Position numbers and translations under genes: made by a program | IMG/VR virus record: IMGVR_UViG_3300027509_000013 | Location: 62,001 to 126,000 of that record | DNA: 64,000 nucleotides | DNA from: a virus | Direction: 5' to 3' (one strand) | The notes under the pieces: generated by a model | What the model was told of the DNA's origin: nothing | The model's input: only the letters and a program-made list of their open reading frames with translations | Databases searched by the model: none | Shown: piece by piece, positions 26,165 through 36,161 of the stretch | Position numbering within the stretch: the stretch's first letter is position 1 | How the letters are laid out: each line of letters begins with the position of its first letter

Positions 26165-27400
26165 AATATAGAAAAATATTTAAAAAAATAATAAAAGAAC
26201 TCAGTGAAGATAAATAAGTCATATAAATACAGAATTTATCCAAATGTAAAGCAAAAGATACTTATTGCTAAGACATTTGGCTGTGTGCGTATGTACTGGA
26301 ATTTATCTGTTGCTGAGTTTAATAAGCATTCTATTGAGTATAATCCTAAATATTTAACAGCTAAGCAGTTTAGGGATGAATATGAATTTCCTAAAGAAGT
26401 AAGTCATGGAGCTATACAACAAAAAAAGAGAGATTTTGAAAAGGCAAAGGCTCAATATTTTAATAAAAAAAGAAAGAAGAGTTTAGGTAGAATGAAATTT
26501 AAGTCTAGGCATAAAAGTAAAGACTCTTTCAGGATGACTAATAATAAGTTTAAGTTTAAAAAAGGTAAATTAAAAATAGAAAAACTAGGATTGATTAAAT
26601 TTGACAATCATAGACCACTGCCGGAAGATTGTAAATTAATGTCTGTCACTGTATCGAAAGATAGATGTGGGGATTATTTTGCTTCAATAAACTTTGAATT
26701 AGAGATACAAGCTAAGAAGAAAGTAATTAATGATAATGTAGGAATAGATTTAGGACTGAGTAGTATAGCTACACTTTCGAATGGGATGCAGTTTGGGAAT
26801 CCAAAAAGATTTAGAGAAAGCCAATCTAAATTAAAGAGAGCACAACAGCATTTAAGTAGGAAGAAAAAAGGTAGCGGTAGGTACTTGAAGCAGAAGCTAA
26901 AAGTAGCTAAGATTCATCGTAAGATATCAAGGCAGAGGGAGTGGCATTTGCATAACATTAGTCGATACATTGTTGACAACTTCAATGAAATCGGGATGGA
27001 AGATTTGAATGTTCAGGGAATGATGAAGAACAGGAAACTGGCTAAGTCATTAGCAGACTCTTCTATGTCGATGTTGAAAACGATGATTCAGTATAAGCAA
27101 AAAGAGTATGGCAAAGAAGTTGTTCAGATTGGTAGATTTGAGGCTTCAACGAAAGAGTGCCATGTTTGCAAGCACACGCAGGATATGAAGTTAAGCGACC
27201 GAATTTTTGAGTGTGGGAATTGTGGATTAACTATGGATAGAGATGTCCAAGCTGCAAGAGTAATTAGAAACAAGTCCGTAGGAGTTAATGCGGACTATAA
27301 TCGAACGAGGAGCAATAGTAAGACTTTACATCCACTTGTGGTTGTAAAGCGAATTGCATAGATCCGTTTAGAGTAAATTAGAAAAATATTTTTCTGAAAA
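26165..27400 (+). mobile_element. Solitary TnpB element (IS200/IS605-type, no TnpA)
   Basis: The TnpB gene is bounded by the direct repeat TAGAAAAATATTT (about 26168-26180 and 27379-27391). No TnpA transposase is next to it, so it would depend on one in trans. A guide (omega/reRNA) RNA would be expected from the 3' end of tnpB into the short right flank, but only ~50 bases separate it from the RuvC-like gene. Exact element ends are not certain. Confidence 0.5.
26204..27361 (+). CDS. tnpB: TnpB RNA-guided nuclease
   Basis: 385 residues from a GTG start (KINKSYKYRIYPN is the standard TnpB opening). The wedge and helical part (about 20-175) include QFRDEYEFPKEVSHGAIQQK and basic segments. RuvC-like catalytic residues are intact: D182 in VGIDLG, E266 in GMEDLN and D347 in MDRDVQ. 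The zinc knuckle CHVC...CGNC (about 319-338) is complete. It cleaves DNA next to a short motif, guided by an RNA from its own element end, and helps the transposon persist. Its insertion between late operon genes leaves both neighbours intact. Confidence 0.92.
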   Translation: MKINKSYKYRIYPNVKQKILIAKTFGCVRMYWNLSVAEFNKHSIEYNPKYLTAKQFRDEYEFPKEVSHGAIQQKKRDFEKAKAQYFNKKRKKSLGRMKFKSRHKSKDSFRMTNNKFKFKKGKLKIEKLGLIKFDNHRPLPEDCKLMSVTVSKDRCGDYFASINFELEIQAKKKVINDNVGIDLGLSSIATLSNGMQFGNPKRFRESQSKLKRAQQHLSRKKKGSGRYLKQKLKVAKIHRKISRQREWHLHNISRYIVDNFNEIGMEDLNVQGMMKNRKLAKSLADSSMSMLKTMIQYKQKEYGKEVVQIGRFEASTKECHVCKHTQDMKLSDRIFECGNCGLTMDRDVQAARVIRNKSVGVNADYNRTRSNSKTLHPLVVVKRIA

Positions 27401-27410
27401 ATTTATAACT

Positions 27411-27827
27411 ATGATTTACGTTGGAATAGATCCAGATGTTGATAAGAATGGAGTAGCTTTTTGGAACAGCAAAACAAAAGAGCTAGAATTATCTTGTGAA
27501 TCATTTTTCTCATTGTTTGACTTGCTTCAATCTCGTCAAGTCGACAAAGTTATAATTGAAGCAGGGTGGCTAAATAAGTCTAATTTTCACTTAATTCCAG
27601 GAATGACTAAATCCTCTGCAGCAGAAACGGGTAGAAGAGTTGGTCGGAATCATGAAGCAGGAATGAAGATTGTTGAGATGTGTGAGTATTTAAAGTTACC
27701 AAATCAAATCAAAAAACCTGAAAAGTCTAAAGTCAATCATAAAAAATTTGTATGGATGACAAAATACACTGGAGGACGTACTAATCAAGAAAAAAGAGAT
27801 GCAGCAATGTTAGTTTATGGATTATGA
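27411..27827 (+). CDS. RuvC-like Holliday junction resolvase
   Basis: 138 residues. Motif I GIDPDV (D7), motif II VIIEAG (E about 49) and the C-terminal EKRDAAMLVYG (D about 130) match the catalytic acids of RuvC/poxvirus-type resolvases. It would cut branched DNA so that it can be packaged, which suits its place just upstream of the terminase genes. Stop overlaps the next start by 4 bases. Confidence 0.8.
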   Translation: MIYVGIDPDVDKNGVAFWNSKTKELELSCESFFSLFDLLQSRQVDKVIIEAGWLNKSNFHLIPGMTKSSAAETGRRVGRNHEAGMKIVEMCEYLKLPNQIKKPEKSKVNHKKFVWMTKYTGGRTNQEKRDAAMLVYGL

Positions 27828-28363
27828 ATGAAGACTTTAAATCAGAAGAAATACTCCCAAGGTCTATAGTAGGCAATGTCCATACTGACGACTTTTTTGA
27901 AAAGAATCCAGAATTCTTATTGTTAGACTTTTGCATTATTCAAATCGATATGAAAGGTCGAGAGGAAGCCAGTAAGATGATGTGGACTCTCTTTTTGATA
28001 TACGACCCTAGAACTTGGAACTACGAAAGAAAGACTCAGGCCGAAAGGATTAAGATTGTTACAGCTAACTATAATCCAGATTTTAAGTTAGAAGATGCAG
28101 AGATCTACAAAGAATTTTATAGAGATTATGTTCTAGTAGATGATGATGTTAAGTTGTATTCTATTTTGTATGAAGAATTCTATAACAATGTTGCAGTTAG
28201 AGGGAAAAATGGGAATTTGGATATTAAGAATAAAGCTGCTGATAAAAAAGCGTTAGATGAGTTAAAGAATATTGTAACTCACAAATTTAATAAGACTAGA
28301 AGAGTCGCGACACAAGGAGTCAAGCAAAGAGGTGGAGCTAAATCATTAAGAAGTAAGATTTAA
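27824..28363 (+). CDS. Unknown protein, candidate small terminase
   Basis: 179 residues, helical, with a basic C-terminal tail (KFNKTRRVATQGVKQRGG). It lies between the resolvase and TerL with 1-base junctions, the usual place for a small terminase subunit. No helix-turn-helix is obvious, so this is positional inference. The acidic middle (VLVDDDVKLYSILYEEF) is typical of nothing specific. Confidence 0.4.
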   Translation: MNEDFKSEEILPRSIVGNVHTDDFFEKNPEFLLLDFCIIQIDMKGREEASKMMWTLFLIYDPRTWNYERKTQAERIKIVTANYNPDFKLEDAEIYKEFYRDYVLVDDDVKLYSILYEEFYNNVAVRGKNGNLDIKNKAADKKALDELKNIVTHKFNKTRRVATQGVKQRGGAKSLRSKI

Positions 28364-30699
28364 TGAGTATAACCAAAATAGAAAAGGTTAAACTCTATGA
28401 TATTGAAATTTGCAACTTAGACGATTTCATAAATCATACGCATCCAGAAATAAATGGATATTATGATGAAGAGAAATATATAGACTACTGGAAACCTGAA
28501 TTACGAAAGGTTTTAGAGGGAGTTTGGGGTCACGATTATAATGAGGAAAAAGATAGAGGGGGATATCGATTTATGACCGGTAGCCTCTATTTTTTTGCAA
28601 ACTACTTTGGAATGGAGAGAGATCATCCAAACCCAAGTAGACCAAGATATACTGGACTTCCAAAACTAACAACAAAAGATTGGTACATTGATTACGCTTT
28701 AGCCGAAATGGATGGCTTTAGTGGTTTCGAAGGTGATAAGAATATCACTTGCCATAAAATGATTGAGAAATTAGAGTTAGGTATACCGTTGACTCATTTC
28801 GAGATCGGATACATGAAACAAATAGAGCATAACCTCAAAAAAGAGGATGGCACCTATAAGAAGTACATGAATCCCCAAGAGTACCTATGGCAGCACTTTG
28901 ATAAGCCCATGGGAAAGGCTTTATATGAGTCAGAGAAGATGAACATACTTCTATTGACATCAAGAAGGATGGGTAAGTCGTATCACGTAATATCTCGAGC
29001 ACTGAGAGGATTTGTTCTTCAAGGAGCAAGATCACTTGATGACTATAGAGAGGCTAATACAAAATTCACTTGTGTTTTCGGTGCATTCTCAGATACTCAC
29101 ACAAAAGAGAATTACAGTAAATTCTTCGCAGCACATGATTTCTTAGATACAATAGGATCATACCAAGTTGATGAGTTTGATGACAAACCAGGAGATCTCG
29201 ACGGAAGTGGCTTCTTTTGGGCTCCATACAGCGGAGAACAAAAGCAAGGTGGACTAATTACCGATTCTCTTAAAGAAATAGGAGGTAAGAAGACACTAGA
29301 AGGAAGGAGTAAGATGTCTAGGGTTTCTTACAACAAGAAAAGTACTGCAGCAGTAGGATTTGCTGCCAATCTATACATTGGTGAAGAGGTCGGTACCTGG
29401 GCAAGGTTCACTCCGATTCATAATGCAAATGAGAATGCAACAAAGGTAGATTTCAAGTTTGGTAGTAGTATCTATATCGGTACGGGTGGTGAGATAAAAT
29501 ACTCTCAGAATGTTAGGAAAGCTTTCCATAACCCAGAATCTTTTGGAGGTGTTATCTTTAAGAATGTTTGGAAGACAGGTGGAAAGGGAACCAGTTGTTT
29601 TATTCCTACATACTATCACAAGCTAAGTTATTATGATGAGCTTGGTAATCATAAATTAGATGCAGCATTTGAAGATGCGATGTCTGAGAGAGAGAAGAAA
29701 GAGAAAATAGGAGGAAGTGAATTCACTGATCACATTGCTGATCACCCAATGATTTATGATGATATCTTCATGCAGTCAAGCAGAGGATATCTTCCAATTG
29801 CTCGTTCTTCTGCAAAGCTATCAACAATCGAAGCTGTTAATTTCTCAGAAAGAGGAATTCAAAAAGGTAGATTTATTTGGCCAGATACAAATAAAAAGAT
29901 TGTCCATTTTGAAAGAGATAATAAGCTTATTCCTTTTCTAAACAGAAAAGACATAGAAAATGCTAAAGATTCGGGAGATAAGTTTGGAGCTCACCTACTT
30001 TATTCGCCGCCAGAACCAGGAGACTTATGTGCGACAATATATGATCCAACAGACCATGATCAAGGAACATCGATGAATTGTGTTTTTACATTCAGATTTA
30101 ATGCTACCTATTCTGATCTTAAAATGGGAATGCTTGCTGAATGGATTGGCAGGACCGGAAGTACTAAGAAAGATGATTTCGAGGCAATCAAGCAGACCTT
30201 ATATTTCGAATCATTACTTTGTGGAGAGCTTAACAATCCTCACTTAGACAGCACATTAGAAGAAAAGGGTTTGTTTGACATAGCGCATCCAAGTCCTGAA
30301 GATGCTGTTAGAACTTTCCACCATGGATTTAAAAATAAGTACTGGCATGGCCTCCATAAGTTAGCGCATTTCAACATTAAAATGGAGAAATTAACAGGGG
30401 AATGGTTGAAAACAAAAATCGGTGAACGAAAAACTCATAGCGGAAAATATGTAGATATACAAATAATAGACGTTATAGAGAGTGAAATGTTTCATAATGA
30501 TATCGTGTATTATAATGATAACGATAACTTTGATATGGCAATGTGCATATTTATACTTGCAACAGTAGCAAAACAATATGAAATAGAAAGTCTGAGAAAT
30601 GACGATCCGATATCTAAAAATGAAGCTTGGGACCAAGTTGTAGATGCATATAATTCAGGTGAAGTTTACGATAACTTAAATGATCTTCTTTGGGTTTAG
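28363..30699 (+). CDS. terL: Terminase large subunit
   Basis: 778 residues. ATPase motor that drives DNA into the head and cuts the concatemer. Walker A variant LLTSRRMGKSY (about 198-208); a strand ending YIGEEVG (about 345) is a plausible Walker B with the catalytic Glu. The nuclease half has YDPTDHDQG (D560 region) and a C-terminal acidic pair in YNDNDNFDMA (about 718-724), as expected for the RNase H-like nuclease. N-terminal 190 residues are extra compared with short terminases. Followed after 12 bases by the portal gene. Stop codon is TAG. Confidence 0.85.
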   Translation: MSITKIEKVKLYDIEICNLDDFINHTHPEINGYYDEEKYIDYWKPELRKVLEGVWGHDYNEEKDRGGYRFMTGSLYFFANYFGMERDHPNPSRPRYTGLPKLTTKDWYIDYALAEMDGFSGFEGDKNITCHKMIEKLELGIPLTHFEIGYMKQIEHNLKKEDGTYKKYMNPQEYLWQHFDKPMGKALYESEKMNILLLTSRRMGKSYHVISRALRGFVLQGARSLDDYREANTKFTCVFGAFSDTHTKENYSKFFAAHDFLDTIGSYQVDEFDDKPGDLDGSGFFWAPYSGEQKQGGLITDSLKEIGGKKTLEGRSKMSRVSYNKKSTAAVGFAANLYIGEEVGTWARFTPIHNANENATKVDFKFGSSIYIGTGGEIKYSQNVRKAFHNPESFGGVIFKNVWKTGGKGTSCFIPTYYHKLSYYDELGNHKLDAAFEDAMSEREKKEKIGGSEFTDHIADHPMIYDDIFMQSSRGYLPIARSSAKLSTIEAVNFSERGIQKGRFIWPDTNKKIVHFERDNKLIPFLNRKDIENAKDSGDKFGAHLLYSPPEPGDLCATIYDPTDHDQGTSMNCVFTFRFNATYSDLKMGMLAEWIGRTGSTKKDDFEAIKQTLYFESLLCGELNNPHLDSTLEEKGLFDIAHPSPEDAVRTFHHGFKNKYWHGLHKLAHFNIKMEKLTGEWLKTKIGERKTHSGKYVDIQIIDVIESEMFHNDIVYYNDNDNFDMAMCIFILATVAKQYEIESLRNDDPISKNEAWDQVVDAYNSGEVYDNLNDLLWV

Positions 30700-30711
30700 C
30701 CAAATAGCATA

Positions 30712-33249
30712 ATGAGTAAAGATTTTATAGACAGAAAAAAAGCGCAGGAAAAAGATGATGGCATGGAGCCAAATCTATGGAAAGCGGTTTATACAGAGAA
30801 TGAGAAGAAAAGAGGAAACTATGCTATTCCAAGAGCAATAGTAGATATGCTTCGTAATCTTCAAGTTGATAGCCAGACTTACGAGAGAGAAATGGAGAAC
30901 TTGGAGCTGTCTTATGGTCAATGGACCAGATTAAAGAAAGCTCAGACAGGAACAACAATCAAGACTCAAGATAAAGGGAATGTGCAATATGGTACCAAAA
31001 GAGTCAATCATTATGGTGGTATAGAGACAATTGTTAGCGGTAAAGCAAGTGATATTCTAAGTCAAGGGTTGAGATGGGATGTAAGAGATTGGAGTAGAGA
31101 TGCGATCGTATTTCATCAGGAACAGCAAATTGTCAATGTAAAAAGATTCCTAAGTGCTGTTCATGTAAAACCAAAACTTGATAAAGTAAGAGCTCAAGTA
31201 AATTCTGAACTAGGACTAAAGACTGGATTGGATAACGTTGACGAGGAAGTATTCAGAGAAAGAGAAAGAATGGTCAATCAAAGGATTGATGAGTTAATAG
31301 ATCCTAGCATCAAAAAGGCATTAAACTCAAATAAGACTCCGACTCAGCGTCTTATGAAGAAGTTACTGGAAATATCATTAGATAGATTTGATTTCGAATA
31401 TGAACTTCAGAAAAAAGCAATAGCTAGTATTGCAAACTACAAAATGTTCTTTAGAAGAAGATTCCTTCATAATAAAGTAGAATTTGAAGCTTTAGATGAA
31501 ATAAATTCAGTCTATAGATTGAGTAATCGGAGCGAATTTATGGAGGACGGTTTGATGTTTAAAAACAGAAGATATCTTAGTCCAATAGAATTGATAGCAG
31601 AAAATGTAGGTTTACTTACAGCAGCGAACATAAAATCATGGGATGAATGTCTGGTCAAGATCCCTGACGGCATTCATCAAACCATGGTAGGAGGAATAGA
31701 TAGTAGTCATTTTGGGAATACTCCAGTAGAAATGATCAATCCGGATGTTACTTTTGATATTCCTAATAAAGAAGTTCAAGTCCATGGAGGTTACAAAAAT
31801 CAAGTAGGTGGAGTAACTTATGTTCCTAATTTAATGGAAAAACTGACAAATGCTTTTTATAATAATAAGAAAGCATATTGTATTGACTATTGTACGTGGA
31901 GATGGAGCACACCGGCATACCTGGTAGGTAGAGAGACTGAGAACGGTGAAATTCAAGAAGTGATACGAGGGGGACATTACAGAAAGAGTCCGGCTAATGG
32001 AGATATTTACACTAAAAAGATAGTATTACCAATGACTTGGGAGTGTGATGCTGATAGTGCAGGTAATTACTTAGGTCTTGGTCCAGTAGAAAATCAGTAC
32101 TTAGACCCATTTGATTATCAAAACCCAGTACTAGGAGTATTCGGAGCCGTTTTTAATTCCGATAATGGTAGAATTAAAAACATCAGTGAAGTAGAATTAG
32201 CCAAGGTCCATCAGCTGAGAAAAAATACAATCACAGAAAAAGTGCATGATAATATCGTAAAAGATAGAGGCCAGGTGTTATTTATTGATGATCGTATTAT
32301 TGAGAGCAAGTACAATGGAGGATTAGAGAATTTCTTGAACATGTTAATGAATCAAGAGATTATATTATACAGTAAAGATGCTACCAATCGTAAAGGATAT
32401 GATTATTCTGACGTAAGAGTTTTAGATCTTAGCAAGAGAGCAGATATCAATAGTGGATTGGCAGCGATCGCATTTTTTGATGATAACATAAGAAGGCAGC
32501 TAAGAACAACTGGTGCTCGAGAAGGTGAATTGAATTCATATACTGGGCAGGCAAGACTTCAAGTTGGCCTCGATAATGTAAATCGACAGAACTACAAACT
32601 GTTTTGGTTCTGGAATAAAGTGAAAGAAAGAATGCTTAATGCTTTGATGCATGGAGCACTTCATAAATACAATGATCACGATGAAATATTAAAGGCATAT
32701 TTAGATGATGAGTTATATGCTCACATGAAAAACAACATGCCTTCAATTAAAGGAAGTGTTATAAAAGCTAAGATTATTGATACCTTAGCTGAACTGCAAG
32801 ATCTCAAAGAACTTAAAAATTATTTAAAGAATTATGCAGCTACCGATGGAGATATTGCGTTCATATCTAAAGCCAATAAAGCTAAAACGACTACAGAGGT
32901 AGTAGAAATGGCTGAAGAACTTACTGAAAGAACAAGAGCAGACAGACAGAAAAATGCTCAAATAGAAGCAGAAGGTCGGAAGGCAGAAGCAGATAGAGTT
33001 GCAGAAGTTCAGAAGCGAGCTCAGGATATGGAGTATGGTTATAGGTATGATCAACTTGAAAATTCTAGGAAGAATACATTGATCAATTCAATGATAATGG
33101 CAAACGCTAGAGATAGTGATAGAGATGGTGTTCCTGATGATATCACTAAGAATAGAGAAACTTGGGCATTTAAAAACAAATTATTAGATAAAGAAATAGC
33201 AGGTAAAAGGCTAATGCAAGCAGAAAAATTAAATCACGACAAAAAATAA
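30712..33249 (+). CDS. Portal protein
   Basis: 845 residues. Directly after TerL. Expected portal layout: N-terminal helical part, a wing region around GGIETIVSGKASDILSQG, a helical region with DRFDFEYELQKKAIASIANY and FFRRRFLHNKVEF (about 225-255), then a clip/stem part with FFDDNIRRQLRTTGAREGEL and NRQNYKLFWFWNKVKERML (about 590-650), followed by a long charged coiled coil (about 690-845, TTEVVEMAEELTERTRADRQ). The portal forms the ring through which DNA enters. The long coiled tail is unusual. Confidence 0.75.
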   Translation: MSKDFIDRKKAQEKDDGMEPNLWKAVYTENEKKRGNYAIPRAIVDMLRNLQVDSQTYEREMENLELSYGQWTRLKKAQTGTTIKTQDKGNVQYGTKRVNHYGGIETIVSGKASDILSQGLRWDVRDWSRDAIVFHQEQQIVNVKRFLSAVHVKPKLDKVRAQVNSELGLKTGLDNVDEEVFRERERMVNQRIDELIDPSIKKALNSNKTPTQRLMKKLLEISLDRFDFEYELQKKAIASIANYKMFFRRRFLHNKVEFEALDEINSVYRLSNRSEFMEDGLMFKNRRYLSPIELIAENVGLLTAANIKSWDECLVKIPDGIHQTMVGGIDSSHFGNTPVEMINPDVTFDIPNKEVQVHGGYKNQVGGVTYVPNLMEKLTNAFYNNKKAYCIDYCTWRWSTPAYLVGRETENGEIQEVIRGGHYRKSPANGDIYTKKIVLPMTWECDADSAGNYLGLGPVENQYLDPFDYQNPVLGVFGAVFNSDNGRIKNISEVELAKVHQLRKNTITEKVHDNIVKDRGQVLFIDDRIIESKYNGGLENFLNMLMNQEIILYSKDATNRKGYDYSDVRVLDLSKRADINSGLAAIAFFDDNIRRQLRTTGAREGELNSYTGQARLQVGLDNVNRQNYKLFWFWNKVKERMLNALMHGALHKYNDHDEILKAYLDDELYAHMKNNMPSIKGSVIKAKIIDTLAELQDLKELKNYLKNYAATDGDIAFISKANKAKTTTEVVEMAEELTERTRADRQKNAQIEAEGRKAEADRVAEVQKRAQDMEYGYRYDQLENSRKNTLINSMIMANARDSDRDGVPDDITKNRETWAFKNKLLDKEIAGKRLMQAEKLNHDKK

Positions 33250-33255
33250 ATAACG

Positions 33256-34506
33256 ATGTTCGGACAAAATGGAATTAAGCCAGTAGGCGAAATAACTAGA
33301 GTTGAAAATATAGATGAGATAGGCAGAGTACCTATTGTTGATGAATCTAAAGTCGGTCAAGTAGATATCGGCAATCAAGGAAACTTTAAGGTAGAAGAAA
33401 CAGGTAAGCCTGCGGAAGACCCAGATAAACCAGTTGAAAAGTCACAAGAAGAATTAGCTGCCCAAGCAGCTGAATCGTCAGCAGATAAAGCAAAAGAGAC
33501 TAAAGCAGAAGATGATCCGGATAAATTTGAAGTAGAAACCGATCAAAATACTAAGAATGTAGAATTAGAAGAAGCTTTTACTATAAGTCAATCTAGCTAC
33601 ATCAATGAAGAAATGGGATATGAGATTGGTACCGAGTTCGAGAGTACGGAAGATATGCTTCGTAGTTTTGAGCAAGAAGTAATAGCTAAAAACTCAAAGG
33701 AAGGTGGGCCTCTCTATGATGTGATGTATAATAGAGTCAAAGAAGATTTGGGGGTTACAGATAGATTTGTGGAAGAAAGGCGACAATCTTTTATGGGAGT
33801 TGACCCACGAGAAATAGATAGTATAAGGCAGATTAAAAGATTAGTCAAAAATGCAGATATTAGCGATGAAGCTAATAGAAAGGAGATATTTAGAATTGGA
33901 CATGAGATAGCAGGATTAAGTCCAGAGAAAGCTGAATCTTATGCATCTAGAGATCTTGTTTCAGCTGACGCTGATAAATTACTAGAAACATCAATAGATG
34001 TAATCAATGGTTATGTTGACACTGAAGAGAAAAACTTCATGAATACATATAATGCATCTAAGGAAAAGTATGAAACACACCAAGCATCTGAAAGGCAAAA
34101 GACAGATAAATTGCTTAGAAGTGGAAATATTGGTGATAAAAAATATACAAGAGAGGATATTCAGAGTTATATAGATGCGAAGATGAAAAAGACAGAAGAA
34201 TATGATGATCCTGTCTTTGGAACAAGAAAAGTTAGTCTATTAGATAAACTTTCTCTTGAAACTTCGTTAGAGAAGAGACTGGCTCAAGAAATAGATATGG
34301 TTCTTGCAGTCAAAAACCCTAAAAAGGGAGAAAAAAAGAAAGAGAAAGCCAAACGAGGCTCAATCATAGAAGGAGTGAGTAAACTTACTGGAACTAAAGT
34401 AAACCTTAAAAACATGGGTGGACCTCCTCAATCTACAAGTACATCAGCAGAAGCTAATCCGAGTGGAGCTGATTTTATAAGTACACCGAAAACAATAAAA
34501 GCATAG
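33256..34506 (+). CDS. Candidate scaffold or head-assembly protein
   Basis: 416 residues, very acidic in the first 120 residues (Glu, Ala, Asp, Lys rich; PDKPVEKSQEELAAQAAESS) and helical thereafter, with a basic C-terminus (KAKRGSIIEGVSKLT). Placed between portal and capsid candidates, as scaffolds are. Not identified by motif; the call is by position and composition. No protease motif seen. Confidence 0.45.
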   Translation: MFGQNGIKPVGEITRVENIDEIGRVPIVDESKVGQVDIGNQGNFKVEETGKPAEDPDKPVEKSQEELAAQAAESSADKAKETKAEDDPDKFEVETDQNTKNVELEEAFTISQSSYINEEMGYEIGTEFESTEDMLRSFEQEVIAKNSKEGGPLYDVMYNRVKEDLGVTDRFVEERRQSFMGVDPREIDSIRQIKRLVKNADISDEANRKEIFRIGHEIAGLSPEKAESYASRDLVSADADKLLETSIDVINGYVDTEEKNFMNTYNASKEKYETHQASERQKTDKLLRSGNIGDKKYTREDIQSYIDAKMKKTEEYDDPVFGTRKVSLLDKLSLETSLEKRLAQEIDMVLAVKNPKKGEKKKEKAKRGSIIEGVSKLTGTKVNLKNMGGPPQSTSTSAEANPSGADFISTPKTIKA

Positions 34507-34518
34507 ATATCTTTAGAT

Positions 34519-36144
34519 ATGAATTTGAATCCAAGTATTGCCCAGAAGGGACTAGCAAATTATTATTTAGGAAAGGTTAAGAATCCATCAGCATCAAACT
34601 TGTCGTATGGAGCCTACCTAGATTCTCAGGCCTTTTACGAGATTTACCCAAATGCAATGAACTACGAGAAGTTGCAAGAGGTAAGTAACGAAATTGACGC
34701 TGATGACCGAATGTTTATTGGAGAAGATCGAGCTTCTATGCTTGAAATTTGGAACACAAGGTTTAGAAGAGAGACAACGACTAAGCAGTCAATTAAAGTT
34801 TATCAGCCTCTTAAAAGTACTGAGACTAACTTTAGAATCGTCAAGGTTCATTGTAAAAAAGATGTTAAAAAAGTTGGTTTGGGTCAATCAAAGTGGGAGA
34901 TGACCATTAACACAAGAGCTGCAAACCATAAAAACTGGTTCACTCTTAAAGATCATCCACACATCCGATTTGCTCCGACCCTTCAGCAGGGAACTCCAGA
35001 TGGAGCAGGAAACATGAGATTTGAATTCATGATTCCACAAGGACAACTCAAAGATTTCATTTATATTGAAAAACTTCAAGATGCTGAATTTGAATACAGT
35101 ATTGCTCCTTTAGAGGAAGCTGCAGTTCAAAGAGGTCTCTTAATGCCAAATAATCCGTATGCGAAAGCTTCGGTAATGTACCAATACCCAGGTACTAGGG
35201 CAGGTTGGGAGCACCAAATAACAGATATCTTCTGGCTTAATGCTGAGTACTACCAGATGGTAGAAAGTGATTGTGATGAAGGAGAAACACCTAATAGGGT
35301 TACTCTTTCTCAAATTGAAATGGAATTCCATAATAAGTGTGAGAATGTGATGGACCGATACCTTACGGTAGGTGCAGGTTATTCTCCATTGAATGGATTG
35401 CCAGTAGATCCTTATAACAGAAGAAACTATCAGATTGGACCATCATGGTTTGACTTCATGTTAGCGATGGGTGCTAAAACTTATTCATTCGATAACTTCA
35501 ATATTCTCGGAGAGATTGATAGATTTAAGAGAAACATCGGGAAAAACAAGAATGCATCAGCAAGAGATATGGTTTACCATATTATCACTGGTACAGTCGG
35601 TTACAATCATGTAGTTAAGCCTGAGCTTCAGAGACTTGATGTCTTTAATAACCAAGATCCTAAGTATGCATACAAAGACGTAGCAAGTATGTCTGGAAAG
35701 CAGCAAGGGGTTATGTTGGCTCCAAAACAAATCATGGGTGGATATATCGATCCATATGGTTGTTATGAAGTTCATATCGCAGACATCTTAGATAAAGGTG
35801 TTCTTTGTGGAAGACACAAGTTCAAAGGTTATCCTCAGAGTTCTGCTTGGATTATCATCATGGCAGCGAAAAGAGATGCAGATGACAGAGATAAGATGAG
35901 TAACTTTATCTTATATGAGCTTTCTGCAGCAGAAAGAAAAGATTACGTATGTGGTCAATTGACACCAATTGGATTTACTGATAAGATCTCGAACAAAGGA
36001 AGGTTCACTCAGGATGGAACATTAGGAGATAGCTATAAAGTAATTAGTGATTTCTGGAAGTTCATGTACGTATCGAATATGAAAGAAAACTGTGTTTACT
36101 TCCCAGATGTTAAGATGGAGAAGAAGCGTAGGTTTGCCGCATAA
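34519..36144 (+). CDS. Major capsid protein candidate
   Basis: 541 residues. Sits after the scaffold candidate; mixed alpha/beta without Cys clustering, with long helices early (LQEVSNEIDADDRMFIGED) and strands later (YIDPYGCYEVHIADILDKG). HK97-type capsids of this size are common in large phages. Its context and length support the call; no single diagnostic motif was seen. Confidence 0.6.
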   Translation: MNLNPSIAQKGLANYYLGKVKNPSASNLSYGAYLDSQAFYEIYPNAMNYEKLQEVSNEIDADDRMFIGEDRASMLEIWNTRFRRETTTKQSIKVYQPLKSTETNFRIVKVHCKKDVKKVGLGQSKWEMTINTRAANHKNWFTLKDHPHIRFAPTLQQGTPDGAGNMRFEFMIPQGQLKDFIYIEKLQDAEFEYSIAPLEEAAVQRGLLMPNNPYAKASVMYQYPGTRAGWEHQITDIFWLNAEYYQMVESDCDEGETPNRVTLSQIEMEFHNKCENVMDRYLTVGAGYSPLNGLPVDPYNRRNYQIGPSWFDFMLAMGAKTYSFDNFNILGEIDRFKRNIGKNKNASARDMVYHIITGTVGYNHVVKPELQRLDVFNNQDPKYAYKDVASMSGKQQGVMLAPKQIMGGYIDPYGCYEVHIADILDKGVLCGRHKFKGYPQSSAWIIIMAAKRDADDRDKMSNFILYELSAAERKDYVCGQLTPIGFTDKISNKGRFTQDGTLGDSYKVISDFWKFMYVSNMKENCVYFPDVKMEKKRRFAA

Positions 36145-36161
36145 ACTTAAAAACGACGACA

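Noticed and set aside
26165-27400. Complete IS605 element
   Set aside because: Only TnpB is present; no Y1 transposase gene lies on either side.
28835-29035. Many short frames opposite the terminase, portal and adhesin genes
   Set aside because: All lie on the opposite strand or in other frames of long conserved-looking genes and lack start signals.
28363-36144. Assignment to crAss-like phages
   Set aside because: Terminase, portal and capsid order is shared by many phages; sizes and the Cys-rich tail module gave no specific link, so no family was claimed.
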